Source: Arenicellaceae bacterium
GTDB taxonomy: Bacteria > Pseudomonadota > Gammaproteobacteria > Arenicellales > Arenicellaceae
Length of the DNA stretch: 53,513 nucleotides
Assembly (NCBI GenBank): GCA_029246505.1
Contig: JAQWNC010000020.1
Span: 1-53,513, forward strand
Direction of reading: 5' to 3'
The position numbers and the translations under genes were made by a program. Shown here in pieces: positions 25,945-36,055 of this stretch. The first letter of the stretch is position 1. Each line of letters opens with the position of its first letter. The notes beneath the pieces are model-generated. The model was not told the origin of the DNA. It ran no database searches and was given only the letters and a program-made list of their open reading frames with translations.

Positions 25945-27473
25945 ATATCCAGCGCAGCGACACCGTCTCCAAGAACACAAAGCTCATCGCTTTCATGAAC
26001 TAATTCAGCCAATTTAACAATGTCTACACTCACCATTCTATCGTCCACCAACGATGGGCAATGCTTACGAATCTTAGAAACAACCTTCTTTAGACGGTCA
26101 CTGGTTTGAAGAGGTGCTCGAAGCTCAATGCCCTGAGACCCAGCCATAGATTCAATTCCAAGAATGGCAGATAGATTTTTATTCATCTCTAGTAATCTAC
26201 GTGCTGCATGGCAAGCCATTGAGACATGATCCTCCTGGTTTGCCGAAGTGGGTGTGGAGTCAATTGACCGAGGGTTAGCAAGCGCTTTGTTTTCACTCAT
26301 TAGCGCTGCGGATGTAACTTCAGCAATCATCAAACCAGACTTCAGTCCTGGGCCAGGTGCTAAAAATGCGGGAAGGCCAAAACTTAAAGAAGGATCTACT
26401 AACAGTGCGATTCTACGTTGAGCGATACAGCCAATTTCAGAGATGGCAATTGCAATCTGGTCCGCGGCTAACGCAACTGGTTCAGCATGAAAATTGCCTC
26501 CCGAGATAATGCTTCCATCTGACAGAATAAGCGGGTTATCAGTCGCGGCATTTGCTTCAATTCGTAAGGTCTCACCAGCCTGCTGTAATTGATCCATGCA
26601 TGCTCCGATAACCTGTGGCGCACATCGCAAGCAGTAAGGGTCTTGCACTCGTTCGTCGCCAACTTGATGACTTTCTAGAATTTCAGATCCTTGAAGTAAC
26701 TCACGAAGCCTTTTTGCACTATCAATTTGACCTCGATGCCCACGCAACTGATGAATTTCATCATGAAATGGTGCACTCGACCCCATTGCCGCATCTATTG
26801 AAAGGGCCGTGGTTGTGATCGATGTTATAGCTAAGCGCCACGCGCCAAAAAGACCAGCCAATGCAAGCGCCGTAGACACCTGTGTTCCGTTCAGCAAAGC
26901 AAGCCCTTCTTTCGCCTGTAGTACAATTGATTTCAATCCCGCTAACTCAAGCGCCTTAGACGATAGTACTTTTTCACCCTTATAAAATACTTCACCTTCG
27001 CCAATTAATGCAGCCGCCATATGAGCTAATGGTGCCAGATCACCCGAAGCACCCACTGAACCTTGGGCAGGAATAACCGGAATAATATCCGCTTCGACCA
27101 TGGCCTGTAGTAGTTCAATCACTACCTCCCTGACACCGGATGCACCTCGACCGAGTGACAAGCACTTTAAAACCATAACCAAGCGAACGATATTACGCGG
27201 TAAAGGCTCACCAAAACCGGCACAATGAGAACGCACTAGATTACGTTGCAGGCTGACCAGGTTTTCGTCGTCGATTCGAACAGAGGCCAGTTTACCGAAA
27301 CCTGTATTCACACCATAAATAATCTCATTACTCTTGATCCTATCAACAAGTCTGGACTCCCCCACTCTTACCGCATCAAGAGACTCTGGGGTTAGCTCGA
27401 ACCTAACTTTGTCTCGATAAATGGTTTCAAGTTGTGCTAGCGTTGTTCGACCTGGAGCAAGAATCATCGTCAT
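25941..27473 (-). CDS. hutH: Histidine ammonia-lyase
   Basis: The 510-residue enzyme has the MIO-forming motif in [19 protein letters not shown] (ASG at about residue 143-145), [13 protein letters not shown] near the N-terminus, [15 protein letters not shown], and C-terminal [15 protein letters not shown]. It removes ammonia from histidine to give urocanate. Its ATG (27473) overlaps the hutI stop and its own stop overlaps hutG, both as ATGA, so it is strictly coupled within hutIHGU. Full length and apparently active. Confidence 0.98.
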   Translation of the reverse strand: MTMILAPGRTTLAQLETIYRDKVRFELTPESLDAVRVGESRLVDRIKSNEIIYGVNTGFGKLASVRIDDENLVSLQRNLVRSHCAGFGEPLPRNIVRLVMVLKCLSLGRGASGVREVVIELLQAMVEADIIPVIPAQGSVGASGDLAPLAHMAAALIGEGEVFYKGEKVLSSKALELAGLKSIVLQAKEGLALLNGTQVSTALALAGLFGAWRLAITSITTTALSIDAAMGSSAPFHDEIHQLRGHRGQIDSAKRLRELLQGSEILESHQVGDERVQDPYCLRCAPQVIGACMDQLQQAGETLRIEANAATDNPLILSDGSIISGGNFHAEPVALAADQIAIAISEIGCIAQRRIALLVDPSLSFGLPAFLAPGPGLKSGLMIAEVTSAALMSENKALANPRSIDSTPTSANQEDHVSMACHAARRLLEMNKNLSAILGIESMAGSQGIELRAPLQTSDRLKKVVSKIRKHCPSLVDDRMVSVDIVKLAELVHESDELCVLGDGVAALDI

Positions 27474-28684
27474 GACGTTTCCCCATGAGAAATACGTTTA
27501 TGAAATTTGGAGGGACCAACCCAATAGGATAATTCAGCTGGGTGTTGTACATTCCATACAGCGAGTTCGGCAAGCGCACCATCCTCAATAACACCGTAAT
27601 CACCTTGCAGACCAAGCGCTTGAGCAGCACATCGCGTGGTGCCTGCAAGTGCTTCTTCCGGCGTCATAGAAAATTGCGTACACGCAATATTCATGGCCGT
27701 CAGAATTGATGAAATGGGTGAGCTACCGGGATTACAATCTGTTGCAATAGCCATCTCAACACCCGTAGAACGAAAAACATTTATTGGGGGAATTTTGGAT
27801 TCTCGAAGTGTGTAGAACGCGCCAGGCAACATGACCGCAACGGCACCAGATTCAGCAAACTTTGGAACATCGTCTACTGATAAATATTCTAGGTGGTCAG
27901 CAGAAAGACCGGCGTATTTACCGACAAGCAACGCACCTTTTTGATCCGATAATTGTTCTGCGTGTAATTTGACGGGTAAACCCAAAGAGTGAGCTACTTC
28001 GAACAAGCGCTCAATTTGAGCTGGGGAAAATCCGATCGTTTCGCAAAAACCGTCGACTGCATCTACTAATCCTTCTTCCGCGGCCTGCTGTAAACCCAGA
28101 ATCGCTACTTCGTTAATATAATCATCGGGTTTATCTTCGTACTCCACTGGCAATGCGTGCGCGGCCAGCCAGGTTGTCAAAATTTTCACCGGCCTTAAAG
28201 ATTCCAACTTTCGTGCAACTCGAAGCATGCGGATTTCATCAGCGATAGTTAAGCCATAACCAGATTTTATTTCCACGACAGCAACGCCTTCACTAATAAG
28301 ATCATCTAACCTTGTTATCGCGCTTTGAAGTAATTCTTTATCGCTGGCTAACCGAGTCGCTCTAACCGTAGAAACTATACCGCTACCCGCTTTTGAAATT
28401 TCTTCATAGCTTGCGCCGTTCAGGCGCATTTCAAATTCGCTGGCTCGATTACCACCAAACACGAGGTGTGTATGACAATCAATTAACGCGGGGGTTATTA
28501 AACGCTGCCCCAAAGACTCGTTTGAATAATTACTATATTGCGCTGGCAAACCCTGAGCGTCACCTACCCAGGCAATACGACCATTGCGAACAACAATCGC
28601 TCCATTTTCAATAAGGCCATATTCAGGTTTGCCCGAATGCATTGTAGCCACTCTGCATTCGGTATAAAGTACTTCGCGTTGCAT
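27470..28684 (-). CDS. hutI: Imidazolonepropionase
   Basis: The 404-residue amidohydrolase has metal-site motifs [52 protein letters not shown] and [13 protein letters not shown]. It opens imidazolone propanoate to formimidoylglutamate (histidine pathway step 3). It is the first gene of the minus-strand hut operon, its ATG 70 bp from hutF on the opposite strand. The palindrome at 28713-28740 lies between the two start codons and is a good repressor site. Confidence 0.97.
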   Translation of the reverse strand: MQREVLYTECRVATMHSGKPEYGLIENGAIVVRNGRIAWVGDAQGLPAQYSNYSNESLGQRLITPALIDCHTHLVFGGNRASEFEMRLNGASYEEISKAGSGIVSTVRATRLASDKELLQSAITRLDDLISEGVAVVEIKSGYGLTIADEIRMLRVARKLESLRPVKILTTWLAAHALPVEYEDKPDDYINEVAILGLQQAAEEGLVDAVDGFCETIGFSPAQIERLFEVAHSLGLPVKLHAEQLSDQKGALLVGKYAGLSADHLEYLSVDDVPKFAESGAVAVMLPGAFYTLRESKIPPINVFRSTGVEMAIATDCNPGSSPISSILTAMNIACTQFSMTPEEALAGTTRCAAQALGLQGDYGVIEDGALAELAVWNVQHPAELSYWVGPSKFHKRISHGETS

Positions 28685-28712
28685 AAGTGTTGTCTAATTT
28701 ACTTAGTATGAT

Positions 28713-28740
28713 ATTATATTATGTATGCACATATTATAAT
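28713..28740. promoter_or_regulatory. Candidate HutC operator between hutI and hutF
   Basis: A 28-base near-perfect palindrome: arms ATTATA / TATAAT outside and TATGT / ACATA inside around a four-base centre ATGC. It overlaps the only space for the divergent hut promoters. HutC-type GntR regulators bind TGTATA-like palindromes (established), and hutC is encoded at 30122. Confidence 0.6.
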
Positions 28741-28754
28741 TAGATTACGTTTTT

Positions 28755-30125
28755 ATGGCAACAAAAATTTTTGCAAAACAGGCCTTAACTGGCTCAGGGT
28801 GGCAAGAAAATGTCGCAGTAACTATTGATGACAATGGATGTATCTCCAATATTACTGAAGCAACCGGTAATGAAAATGAAAAAGTAGGTATTCTTCTACC
28901 CGCCCTTTCAAATCTGCACAGCCATGCTTTTCAGAGAGCAATGGCCGGATTGGCAGAAAAACAAGGGCCAAATTCATTTGATGATTTTTGGACATGGCGG
29001 AAAGTCATGTATCGCTTTCTAGAGATCCTAACACCTGATGACATCGAAGTGATTGCAACACAGGTGCAAATGGAAATGCTCGAGTCGGGATATGCAGCAT
29101 CTGCTGAATTTCACTATTTGCACCACGCCCACAATGGCACTCTTTACGACAACATCAGCGAACTCTCAGAACGACTGTTTCAAGCATCACTAACGTCAGG
29201 TATTGGCTATACGCATCTACCAGTCCTTTATATGCGCGGCGGCCTAGATGACAGAGATTTACACGGCGGCCAGCTTCGCTTTAGATGCAATCTAGATCAA
29301 TTCCAAAATTTATATGCATCGCTTAAAGCACGCATGACTGAACTACCAAGTGATTATGTCCTTGGTGTTGCTCCGCATTCACTTAGAGCGGTAACAAAAG
29401 AAGGATTATTTCTGGCGAGCACTCTAGACAAAAACACGCCCATTCATATACATATCGCAGAGCAGCAAGGTGAAGTAAATGAGGTTGTTCAAGCATTAGG
29501 AGAAAGACCAGTCCGCTGGATCTTAAATGAATTTGACGTTGATGAGCGATGGTGCTTTATACACGCAACACACACAGATAATTTAGAACTAATAGACTTC
29601 GCCAAATCAGGTGCAATCGCTGGCTTGTGCCCTATTACTGAGGCAAATTTAGGCGACGGAATATTTGATGCGCGTAAGTTTTTTAACAATGGCGGTCGAT
29701 ATGGTGTTGGCTCCGATTCAAATGTCAGGGTTGGCCTCAGTGAAGAACTCCGTATGCTTGAAGTATCTCAACGCTTACGAGACCAACGACGCGTTGTTCT
29801 TAGCAGTGACACGACACCTTCCAATGGCCGTTTTCTTTATGAACGAGCCGCTCTTGGCGGCGCGCAAGCGCTAGCGCGAAATTCAGGTGTTATAAAAGTT
29901 GGCGCACTTGCCGATCTGGTCGCACTAGACGACGAACATTACTCGCTTTCTGGCTTATCTAATGACACCATTCTGGATACTTGGATATTTGCTTGCGGCG
30001 ATGAAATCGTCCTCGACGTTTGGGCAGCTGGTAGACACATGGTTCGCAATGGCAAGCATATTCTGCGTGATAATATAACCAGAAAATTTCACCAAACCAT
30101 ATACCGATTACGAAATGAGCTATGA
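28755..30125 (+). CDS. hutF: Formimidoylglutamate deiminase
   Basis: The 456-residue amidohydrolase-type protein contains NLHSHAFQRAMAGLAEKQG, SAEFHYLHHAHNG, VLGVAPHSLRAVTKEGL, IHIHIAEQQGEVNEV, GLCPITEANLGDGIF and RYGVGSDSNVRVGL, which are HutF motifs with the metal-binding His and Asp residues. It converts formimidoylglutamate to formylglutamate plus ammonia, feeding HutG. Presence of HutF/HutG indicates the five-step route, not direct formamide release by formiminoglutamase. Its stop overlaps hutC as ATGA. Confidence 0.97.
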   Translation: MATKIFAKQALTGSGWQENVAVTIDDNGCISNITEATGNENEKVGILLPALSNLHSHAFQRAMAGLAEKQGPNSFDDFWTWRKVMYRFLEILTPDDIEVIATQVQMEMLESGYAASAEFHYLHHAHNGTLYDNISELSERLFQASLTSGIGYTHLPVLYMRGGLDDRDLHGGQLRFRCNLDQFQNLYASLKARMTELPSDYVLGVAPHSLRAVTKEGLFLASTLDKNTPIHIHIAEQQGEVNEVVQALGERPVRWILNEFDVDERWCFIHATHTDNLELIDFAKSGAIAGLCPITEANLGDGIFDARKFFNNGGRYGVGSDSNVRVGLSEELRMLEVSQRLRDQRRVVLSSDTTPSNGRFLYERAALGGAQALARNSGVIKVGALADLVALDDEHYSLSGLSNDTILDTWIFACGDEIVLDVWAAGRHMVRNGKHILRDNITRKFHQTIYRLRNEL

Positions 30126-30814
30126 CAGCTAACTCACACCATAATATTAGGCAGGTACTAAGAGAGCGTATCGAGTCCGGCGAGTGGGCGCTCGGCGCAC
30201 TTATCCCTGGCGAGTTAGCTCTTGCTGTCGAATATAGGTGTGCACGAACGACAATTAATCGCGCTCTTCAAACACTAGCTGATGAAGGTTTAGTTGTCCG
30301 AAAGCGAAAAGGGGGGACAAGGGTATGTCAAATGCCGGTTCGTCATGCAAAGTTCGAAATCCCCATTGTGCGAGAACAAGTTGAAGTTATTGGCAGCAAG
30401 TATCGTCACCAAATAATGTCACAACAGAAAAAAACACCGACGGCTTCAGTTCGTACCCGATTACGTATCCCCGACGCTAAAAAAGCCCTATTTATGGAAA
30501 CAATCCATTTAGCAGATGAGCGTCCTTATGCTTACGAGGAGCGCTGGGTAAATATTCAAGCGGTTCCGAAGATTATGGATGCTCCGCTAGATCAAATAAG
30601 TGTCAATGAGTGGTTAGTTAAAACCGTTCCGTTCTCAAGTGGTGACGTCGTTTTCTCAGCGGTGAATGCAGACAAAAGGGTCGCCGGAGCACTTGAAAGC
30701 AAAGTCGGTAATGCAATTTTTTTAGTAGATAGAACCACCTGGTTAGGGGAAGAATTCATCACCACAATAAAACTCTATTACAGAGATGGCTACCAGCTCT
30801 ATTCACAGCTATAG
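30122..30814 (+). CDS. hutC: Histidine utilisation repressor, GntR/HutC family
   Basis: The 230-residue regulator has an N-terminal winged-helix GntR domain (LRERIESGEWALGALIPGE, ARTTINRALQTLADEGLVV) and a C-terminal UTRA effector domain (TASVRTRLRIPDAKKALFME, LADERPYAYEERWVNI). HutC proteins repress hut genes and respond to urocanate. It is translated from an ATGA overlap with hutF. The palindrome at 28713-28740 is the probable target. The family call is secure. Confidence 0.95.
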   Translation: MTANSHHNIRQVLRERIESGEWALGALIPGELALAVEYRCARTTINRALQTLADEGLVVRKRKGGTRVCQMPVRHAKFEIPIVREQVEVIGSKYRHQIMSQQKKTPTASVRTRLRIPDAKKALFMETIHLADERPYAYEERWVNIQAVPKIMDAPLDQISVNEWLVKTVPFSSGDVVFSAVNADKRVAGALESKVGNAIFLVDRTTWLGEEFITTIKLYYRDGYQLYSQL

Positions 30815-30938
30815 CTACTCCACTTGATATAGGGTGTCTTAGCCCAACCACGTTAAATTTAGAATGAATTATGAATGTTGTTTCCTGCGACAAGGTTCCT
30901 ACATCCCCACGGGTGGTAGTTGCAAACTCGAATGAGCA

Positions 30939-32375
30939 CTAGTCGCCCGTAAACTTAAGCACGAAAAGTCCCGTGCCAATACATGCTTCGCCCTGCCCTA
31001 TACAAGATTCACCGGAACGATCAGAGGCATAAACAAGGCCACGGTGATCGATATCCACGTCGGTCAGCTCGATCGCCGCTGGCCTGGACTCTAAAGCGCG
31101 CGGACTCGCGTTAGTTTTAGGAATGTAGTAACCGACTTCTTTCAGATTCTGCGGATCTGATATATCGAGCACCCTAACTCCAGCATTTAGATAAGCGATC
31201 CACGCTAATTTATCTTCAAACTGATTGAGATCTCCGTTGACCGTCTCAGCGTGTTGATGCGGGCCGAAGTTACCTCCAATGTCACAAAAATTTCCGATCG
31301 GTACTTGCCAGGTCGACAAGGGCATAGGGTGAGTTTCATGAGTAATATCGAACATATATACACGACTCTTAAGGCCGTGGGGGCATTCCAAACCGACATA
31401 TTCGTCGGTCACTAACGCGTAGGTTCTGGGTAGTTCTCCGTCGGCTGCCGTGATGTTGGGCACTTGCTCATACAAGATCGGCGAAACAGTGTGCGGTCCT
31501 CGCCCCGGAGGTGAAGTGTCATAGGACCATACCAACTTGGGATCAGCCGGGTCAGAGATATCCCAAGAAGCAATATGGCCACTGCCCATGCGAAATCCAG
31601 CGTAGACCCTGTTGTTAGCCTCGTCGACGATGGGATGGTGAACGTACTGCCCTTCGAAACCGGCCTCGCCGTCCTTCTGTCCAGGTAACCAGGCCCTGCC
31701 GACGAACTGCGGATTATACGGATCTTTTAGGTCCCAAATGTGGACCAGGGTTGTGATAAATCCCGGCTCACCTGAGGCACTATAGAAGAGCCCCGTTTCC
31801 GGTGACCAATATCCTTTGTGCGCTCGATTGATCAACCTACCGCCACAGCCGCGCCCACATGAGTCCTCTGGCGTAGCATTGATCTCCGCAACTAATACGA
31901 TCTCGGCAGGATTTATATCTCGAGAGGTAATGTCGAAGATCTGAAACTTCAAGTCGTCTCCAGATTCGAAATTACGAATGAGATAGTCCCGCCCCGAAGG
32001 GTCGGAGTCGAACCCATAATCATAGACAACCGATACGGAGCGCGAGTTCGCACTCACCTCGTTAGGTATATGCCAAACGAGCTCGGGATGGGCCGGATCA
32101 GATATTTCGAGAATAGAAGTGCCATTCCACTCATTACGACCGGTAAGAGGGTTTATGGTCGCATCACGTGTACGCGTGTTCGGAACATGGCCGACGTAGA
32201 CCCAATTTCCATTCGCGGCATCCGACTTCGTCGTTACTTGTAAAGCCTGTCGGCCCTGCATGTTGTTGTAGCCAACGAGCGTAACATTGTGCGACTCATC
32301 CGCCACAGCGGTCGCGCTCGCCACCAGCGTGAGCCCACTACCGCACAACAGTGCGTTGACCAGCACATTAGTCAT
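30939..32375 (-). CDS. Exported LVIVD-repeat beta-propeller protein
   Basis: With ATG 32375 the product has 478 residues; an upstream in-frame TTG at 32438 is possible. A signal peptide (MTNVLVNALLCGSGLTLVA) is followed by repeated motifs such as EISDPAHPELVW, FDITSRDINPAEIV, WDLKDPYNPQFVG, WDISDPADPKLVW and LDISDPQNLKEVG. These are the LVIVD repeats of a seven-bladed propeller. Cysteine pairs CGRGCGG and CIGQGEACIG are consistent with secretion. The function is unknown. It begins the exported-protein region, 124 bp past the hutC stop and on the opposite strand. Confidence 0.85.
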   Translation of the reverse strand: MTNVLVNALLCGSGLTLVASATAVADESHNVTLVGYNNMQGRQALQVTTKSDAANGNWVYVGHVPNTRTRDATINPLTGRNEWNGTSILEISDPAHPELVWHIPNEVSANSRSVSVVYDYGFDSDPSGRDYLIRNFESGDDLKFQIFDITSRDINPAEIVLVAEINATPEDSCGRGCGGRLINRAHKGYWSPETGLFYSASGEPGFITTLVHIWDLKDPYNPQFVGRAWLPGQKDGEAGFEGQYVHHPIVDEANNRVYAGFRMGSGHIASWDISDPADPKLVWSYDTSPPGRGPHTVSPILYEQVPNITAADGELPRTYALVTDEYVGLECPHGLKSRVYMFDITHETHPMPLSTWQVPIGNFCDIGGNFGPHQHAETVNGDLNQFEDKLAWIAYLNAGVRVLDISDPQNLKEVGYYIPKTNASPRALESRPAAIELTDVDIDHRGLVYASDRSGESCIGQGEACIGTGLFVLKFTGD

Positions 32376-32505
32376 CCGAAAAAATTTTGCAATGTCGAAT
32401 CCGTCACCAAAGTATAATGCATATATTCTATTGATCAAAACGTGACTTATAAGATCAGTAAGTATTCGAAACAGTAGACGCCGAACAACGATTCAATCCA
32501 ATTGC

Positions 32506-32533
32506 GGACGTATGATCCAAAATATCTAATCCG
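32506..32533 (+). repeat. 28-bp perfect direct repeat, copy 1
   Basis: It is identical to 34733-34760 over 28 bases (starts GGACGTATGATCC, ends TCTAATCCG), same orientation, with unrelated flanks on both sides. The two copies bracket the DUF2189 gene and the 33832 membrane gene. Confidence 0.9.
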
Positions 32534-32631
32534 TATCGCTGTATGACTGTTACTTACCCTAAGCTATGTCATTCACGCCCTAAGCCTCAGATTTGAAATT
32601 TGAGTGTTCGGTGATTTATATTACAAAAAAC

Positions 32632-33432
32632 CTACTCAACTATTTTGCGATACAGGTGCCAGGTGGCATGGCCCAATACCGGTAAGGCCACTGCAAGACC
32701 GATAAGAAACAAAGTCGCTCCCAGCGTCAGAAATGCCACGACAATTAGACCCCATAGCGCCATTACAGATATATTGGACATGACCGCTTTGACAGAAACA
32801 GCCATGGCAGTGAATGAGGTCACCGGTTTATCCAGTATTAACGGGAAGGCCACCACTGAAAGGGACAAAGCAGTGAATGCAAATAGAAAGCCAACAAGGT
32901 TTCCATACATCAGCAGCGCACCGCCATGGCGAGTGGTAAAAACTTCGCGAATAAATTCAGGCATGGAAGCTGGGGCATAATCGCCGAACAGCCCGAAGTA
33001 AATTAGCTCCGCCATATAGAGCCACCCCACGTATAGCAGCATCATAACAATCGACAACGCTAAGATCGGGGCGAACGAGGAAGAGTGAATAAAACCAAAC
33101 GCCGCTCCCCAGCGCAATTCCAAACCACGTTCACGACGCCGACTCATCTCAAACAAAACAATCAATACCACAGGGCCAAGAAAGTTAAAGCCAGCCACCA
33201 TAGGGAACGCTTGGTATCGCAGCTCATGGCCAACCATGTACAGAGACCATAAAACGGCAAACAACGCATACATCAGAATTAAAAAGGGAATGTGACTGGG
33301 TTTAGCACGGAAGTCATCATACCCCTCCTTCAGGGATTGCCAGAGATCATAGACGCCTATCTTGCGAATTTTTATTTGATCCGCAGTTAAACGGTGCTCT
33401 GAGAATGAACCTTGCTCGGTTACGTCAGCCAT
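32632..33432 (-). CDS. DUF2189 multi-pass inner-membrane protein
   Basis: The ATG at 33432 follows GGAGG at a good distance and gives 266 residues; a longer frame to 33519 adds a tail without homology. Six or so membrane segments include IPFLILMYALFAVLWSLYMV, FLGPVVLIVLF, ILALSIVMMLLYVGWLYMA and the C-terminal WGLIVVAFLTLGATLFLIGL. The cytosolic-side RIGVYDLWQSLKEGYDDF and ALPVLGHATWHLYRKIV are DUF2189 signatures. The function is unknown. It lies between the two 28-bp repeats, transcribed toward copy 1. Confidence 0.85.
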   Translation of the reverse strand: MADVTEQGSFSEHRLTADQIKIRKIGVYDLWQSLKEGYDDFRAKPSHIPFLILMYALFAVLWSLYMVGHELRYQAFPMVAGFNFLGPVVLIVLFEMSRRRERGLELRWGAAFGFIHSSSFAPILALSIVMMLLYVGWLYMAELIYFGLFGDYAPASMPEFIREVFTTRHGGALLMYGNLVGFLFAFTALSLSVVAFPLILDKPVTSFTAMAVSVKAVMSNISVMALWGLIVVAFLTLGATLFLIGLAVALPVLGHATWHLYRKIVE

Positions 33433-33831
33433 ATCGATACCGCCTCCTATGTAAAAAGGTCTGCGGTAGGGCATTTCTGAATACATCCCAATTGATAGCC
33501 CAACCGCTGTCTGGGGCAATCAATTCTGAAAGCTAACATTCAAAACCAATCACAAAACCCCAAACTTTGTAGGTGTAATTAAGGATAAAAGCTATCGCTA
33601 TTAAAGTCCACTATTGAAAATCTGACGTATTTTATACTTGTAAATAATAAAGATTGCTAATTACCTATAACAATCATTCCTTGCATTAGGTTTGAACAGC
33701 CAGTGATATGCTCGTATGATTTAGAGAAATGGATAATATATTTACACATCAGCCATTGCGTAGGTTATCTCCCCTCTATTGATTATTTCGATGTGCCTAA
33801 ATCAACCGAAGCTACAACCTAGGAATCAGCT
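33433..33831. other. Intergenic region between divergent membrane genes
   Basis: About 400 bases, AT-rich, with no reading frame or stem-loop I can support. It should hold the divergent promoters of the DUF2189 gene and the 33832 gene. Confidence 0.5.
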
Positions 33832-34593
33832 ATGGAAAATCAAGTCAACCGCGAGAATTACTTTTTTTTTATATATACCCTTGTATTGCTATTTATTGTA
33901 CTTCTAGGGTTCGCGCCTTCTCTTTTTCTACGCTTTGCTTTTGAAACTCCGCCCATTCCTCTTTATCTCCACCTCCATGGAGTCATACTTACTGGCTGGT
34001 TTATTTGGCTGGTCGCACAGGCATGGTTGATACGAATAAAAAAGCCTATCTTGCATCGTAAATTGGGGTATTTTGCGGCTACCTATGGGCTCGCTGTTTT
34101 AATGGGCAGCCTTATGGCGAGTTTGAACTCGGTTTCGAGGGGCCTAGGTATAGGTGCAACCTTAGATACGAATATGGCCGACATTAACCCAGCTATGGGT
34201 GCAGGAATTACTTATCTTGTTTTTATCAGCGATGTAGTGTGGGCTAACATAATAGCGGTATCCACTTTTGCCATATTACTCTGTTCTGCTGTCATTTTTC
34301 GTGCTCAATCCGAAGTTCATAAACGATTGATCTTGATAGCAACGGTTTCAATTCTGGAGCCGGCGCTGGCTCGCATTTCACGAATAGAAATACTAGGCGG
34401 CGAACAAGGTCCTTTCATCCATTCTGCCTTGCTGATGCTGCTTGCCGCCATCATAATTTATGATTTAGTCACACTCAAAAAAGTGCATAAGGCAACTTTA
34501 GTAGCCATTATTTTTGCAATAACGCTTAATCGATTAGGCTCAATGATTGCAGGTAGTGAATTCGGCCTAGCGTTTATCCGTAGTTTGGCCTAA
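33832..34593 (+). CDS. Seven-helix membrane protein of unknown function
   Basis: The 253-residue protein has about seven hydrophobic segments, starting with YFFFIYTLVLLFIVLLGFA and including LHGVILTGWFIWLVAQAWLI, GYFAATYGLAVLMGSLM, WANIIAVSTFAILLCSAVI and HSALLMLLAAIIIYDLV. The motifs LHGVILTGWF, HRKLGY and EVHKRLILIATVSILEPALAR recur in a family of uncharacterised membrane proteins in sphingomonads and gammaproteobacteria. The conserved His, Arg and Glu in these loops could form a site for haem or a quinone, but I see no proven motif. It lies in the 28-bp-repeat-bracketed segment. Confidence 0.8.
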   Translation: MENQVNRENYFFFIYTLVLLFIVLLGFAPSLFLRFAFETPPIPLYLHLHGVILTGWFIWLVAQAWLIRIKKPILHRKLGYFAATYGLAVLMGSLMASLNSVSRGLGIGATLDTNMADINPAMGAGITYLVFISDVVWANIIAVSTFAILLCSAVIFRAQSEVHKRLILIATVSILEPALARISRIEILGGEQGPFIHSALLMLLAAIIIYDLVTLKKVHKATLVAIIFAITLNRLGSMIAGSEFGLAFIRSLA

Positions 34594-35002
34594 TTGGAGG
34601 GTGTCGATAGTCTCGCCAACACATAACAATCAAATCAGTACGTAACTAAGCTACCGGGCACACTAACAACGCCCATGTTCGCGACGTTAAAATAAGTCGC
34701 TATAAGGCGCATAACTGCCTTTAGTTTATAGTGGACGTATGATCCAAAATATCTAATCCGCCTGGCTACTTCCGTCATTGCCGGTGGAGCTAAGCAATCT
34801 ATACGCCGCTATTCCTGATGCTTTTATAAAAAATTCTCCTATTCACGACTATAAGAAATTTCTACTTAAAACCTCAACTATTTACTGGGGGGTAAAGTTG
34901 AAATATAACAGACCGACTCATATACTCACGCATTTATCGAAAGCGAGCATTCAACCTAACGAATAAGGTCCCCGTAAAACAAGTAAACTCGAGAGTAATT
35001 CT
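34594..35002. other. Intergenic region with a 28-bp repeat copy
   Basis: These 409 bases carry the second direct repeat at 34733-34760. A 62-codon frame starting near 34778 has no homology or ribosome site. Otherwise I see nothing. Confidence 0.5.
34733..34760 (+). repeat. 28-bp perfect direct repeat, copy 2
   Basis: It is identical to 32506-32533, same orientation, with unlike flanking sequence. It lies 242 bp before the gene at 35003. Confidence 0.9.
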
Positions 35003-35911
35003 ATGAACTATCTGTCATCAATCCGAATCGCGAATTCCTCTGTCTTAGCAGCATTTTTCTTTGCACTCATGTCCGGACCTAGTATGGCTCAAGAGAGCAT
35101 TTTGCTGGTGGCTAATGAGGCGCTGGATGAGGCTTTCCTAGGCGGTAATACAGAGGTAGTCGAGGGACTTCTCGACTCAGATTTCACTTGGGTCTTCAAA
35201 GACGGCAGCCATGCTTTCCGTTCGGATGTTGTTCGGCTGTTACCTACTCCGGGGACCAGCAACGGCGAGGAACAAGATATCCACGAGCGTATCTACGGAA
35301 AGGTAGGTGTGATCCAGGTGTTCAGCGGTACCGCTCGCGGGTTGCGGGTCTGGGCAAATCGTTCTGGTGGATGGAAGCTCGTCCATATCAATGAGCTCGA
35401 CGTCAGCTCCGAATACGCGAATCGAGGTGGAGCCTATCGTGATACGCTACCAAACGAGCAACTTCCAGAGTGCGTGAACCCGTGCACGGCGATACCGTAT
35501 CAACCGCCGACCCCAGGTGCTCAGGCGGCGCTCGAATCCTGGCAGGGACAGGAAATCGCAGCAGCAACCATGAATATGAGCTATGAGGATGGTTGGGCGT
35601 ACTATGTTGCAGAGGAAAACGTAGGCCAGTTCAATGGCCGGCCAGCAGGCAACCCCAAGCAGACACGCCTGGAGAATACGTTTCGAAGAATAGAGCAAGG
35701 GATCGCGAAGAGCGCGCAGTCGACCGTGTTACAGATGAGGCTTATCGATCTGGATGATGCGGTGCTTATGGTAATGCTAGGCCAGCCGCTCGATGGAAAG
35801 CCATTCTACGCAAGCCGGGTTCTTGTGAACCGGGATGGTCGGTACCAAATGGCGGCGAGCTACCACACGAATATTCAGGATTCTCCATCGTTCCGGCTCG
35901 TCATGGAATAA
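35003..35911 (+). CDS. Exported two-domain NTF2-like protein
   Basis: The 302-residue product has a signal peptide (VLAAFFFALMSGPSMAQ) and an N-terminal NTF2/SnoaL-like domain: LDEAFLGGNTEVVEGLLDS, FTWVFKDGSHAFRSDV and SGGWKLVHINELDVS. A linker with CVNPCTAIPYQPPTPG, probably a disulphide, precedes a second alpha+beta domain (ESWQGQEIAAATMNM, LQMRLIDLDDAVLMVMLGQ). DUF4440-type NTF2 proteins of this kind sit beside exported oxidoreductases. No catalytic residue set is recognisable. It lies 145 bp upstream of the DUF6152 gene on the same strand. It is more GC-rich than the genes before 30 kb. Confidence 0.8.
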   Translation: MNYLSSIRIANSSVLAAFFFALMSGPSMAQESILLVANEALDEAFLGGNTEVVEGLLDSDFTWVFKDGSHAFRSDVVRLLPTPGTSNGEEQDIHERIYGKVGVIQVFSGTARGLRVWANRSGGWKLVHINELDVSSEYANRGGAYRDTLPNEQLPECVNPCTAIPYQPPTPGAQAALESWQGQEIAAATMNMSYEDGWAYYVAEENVGQFNGRPAGNPKQTRLENTFRRIEQGIAKSAQSTVLQMRLIDLDDAVLMVMLGQPLDGKPFYASRVLVNRDGRYQMAASYHTNIQDSPSFRLVME

Positions 35912-36055
35912 TTTATCGTCTTAACGGCAGGTACTTATTGATATGGCCGCTACAATCTATGATGAATAAAGAGAACGCTCTAACCCAAAACTCTTAGACT
36001 TAGTATGCTTACAGCTTACTTATAAAATCACTACCGCTGCAGTAAGGGGATCAAA

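Noticed and set aside
32514-32533. TGATCC within the 28-bp repeat as an ECF promoter
   Set aside because: No TA-rich hexamer is found 18 bases downstream in either copy, unlike the six accepted sites.
34778-34966. 62-codon plus-strand frame between the 33832 and 35003 genes
   Set aside because: No ribosome site, no known motif, and the codon use is unlike that of the neighbours.
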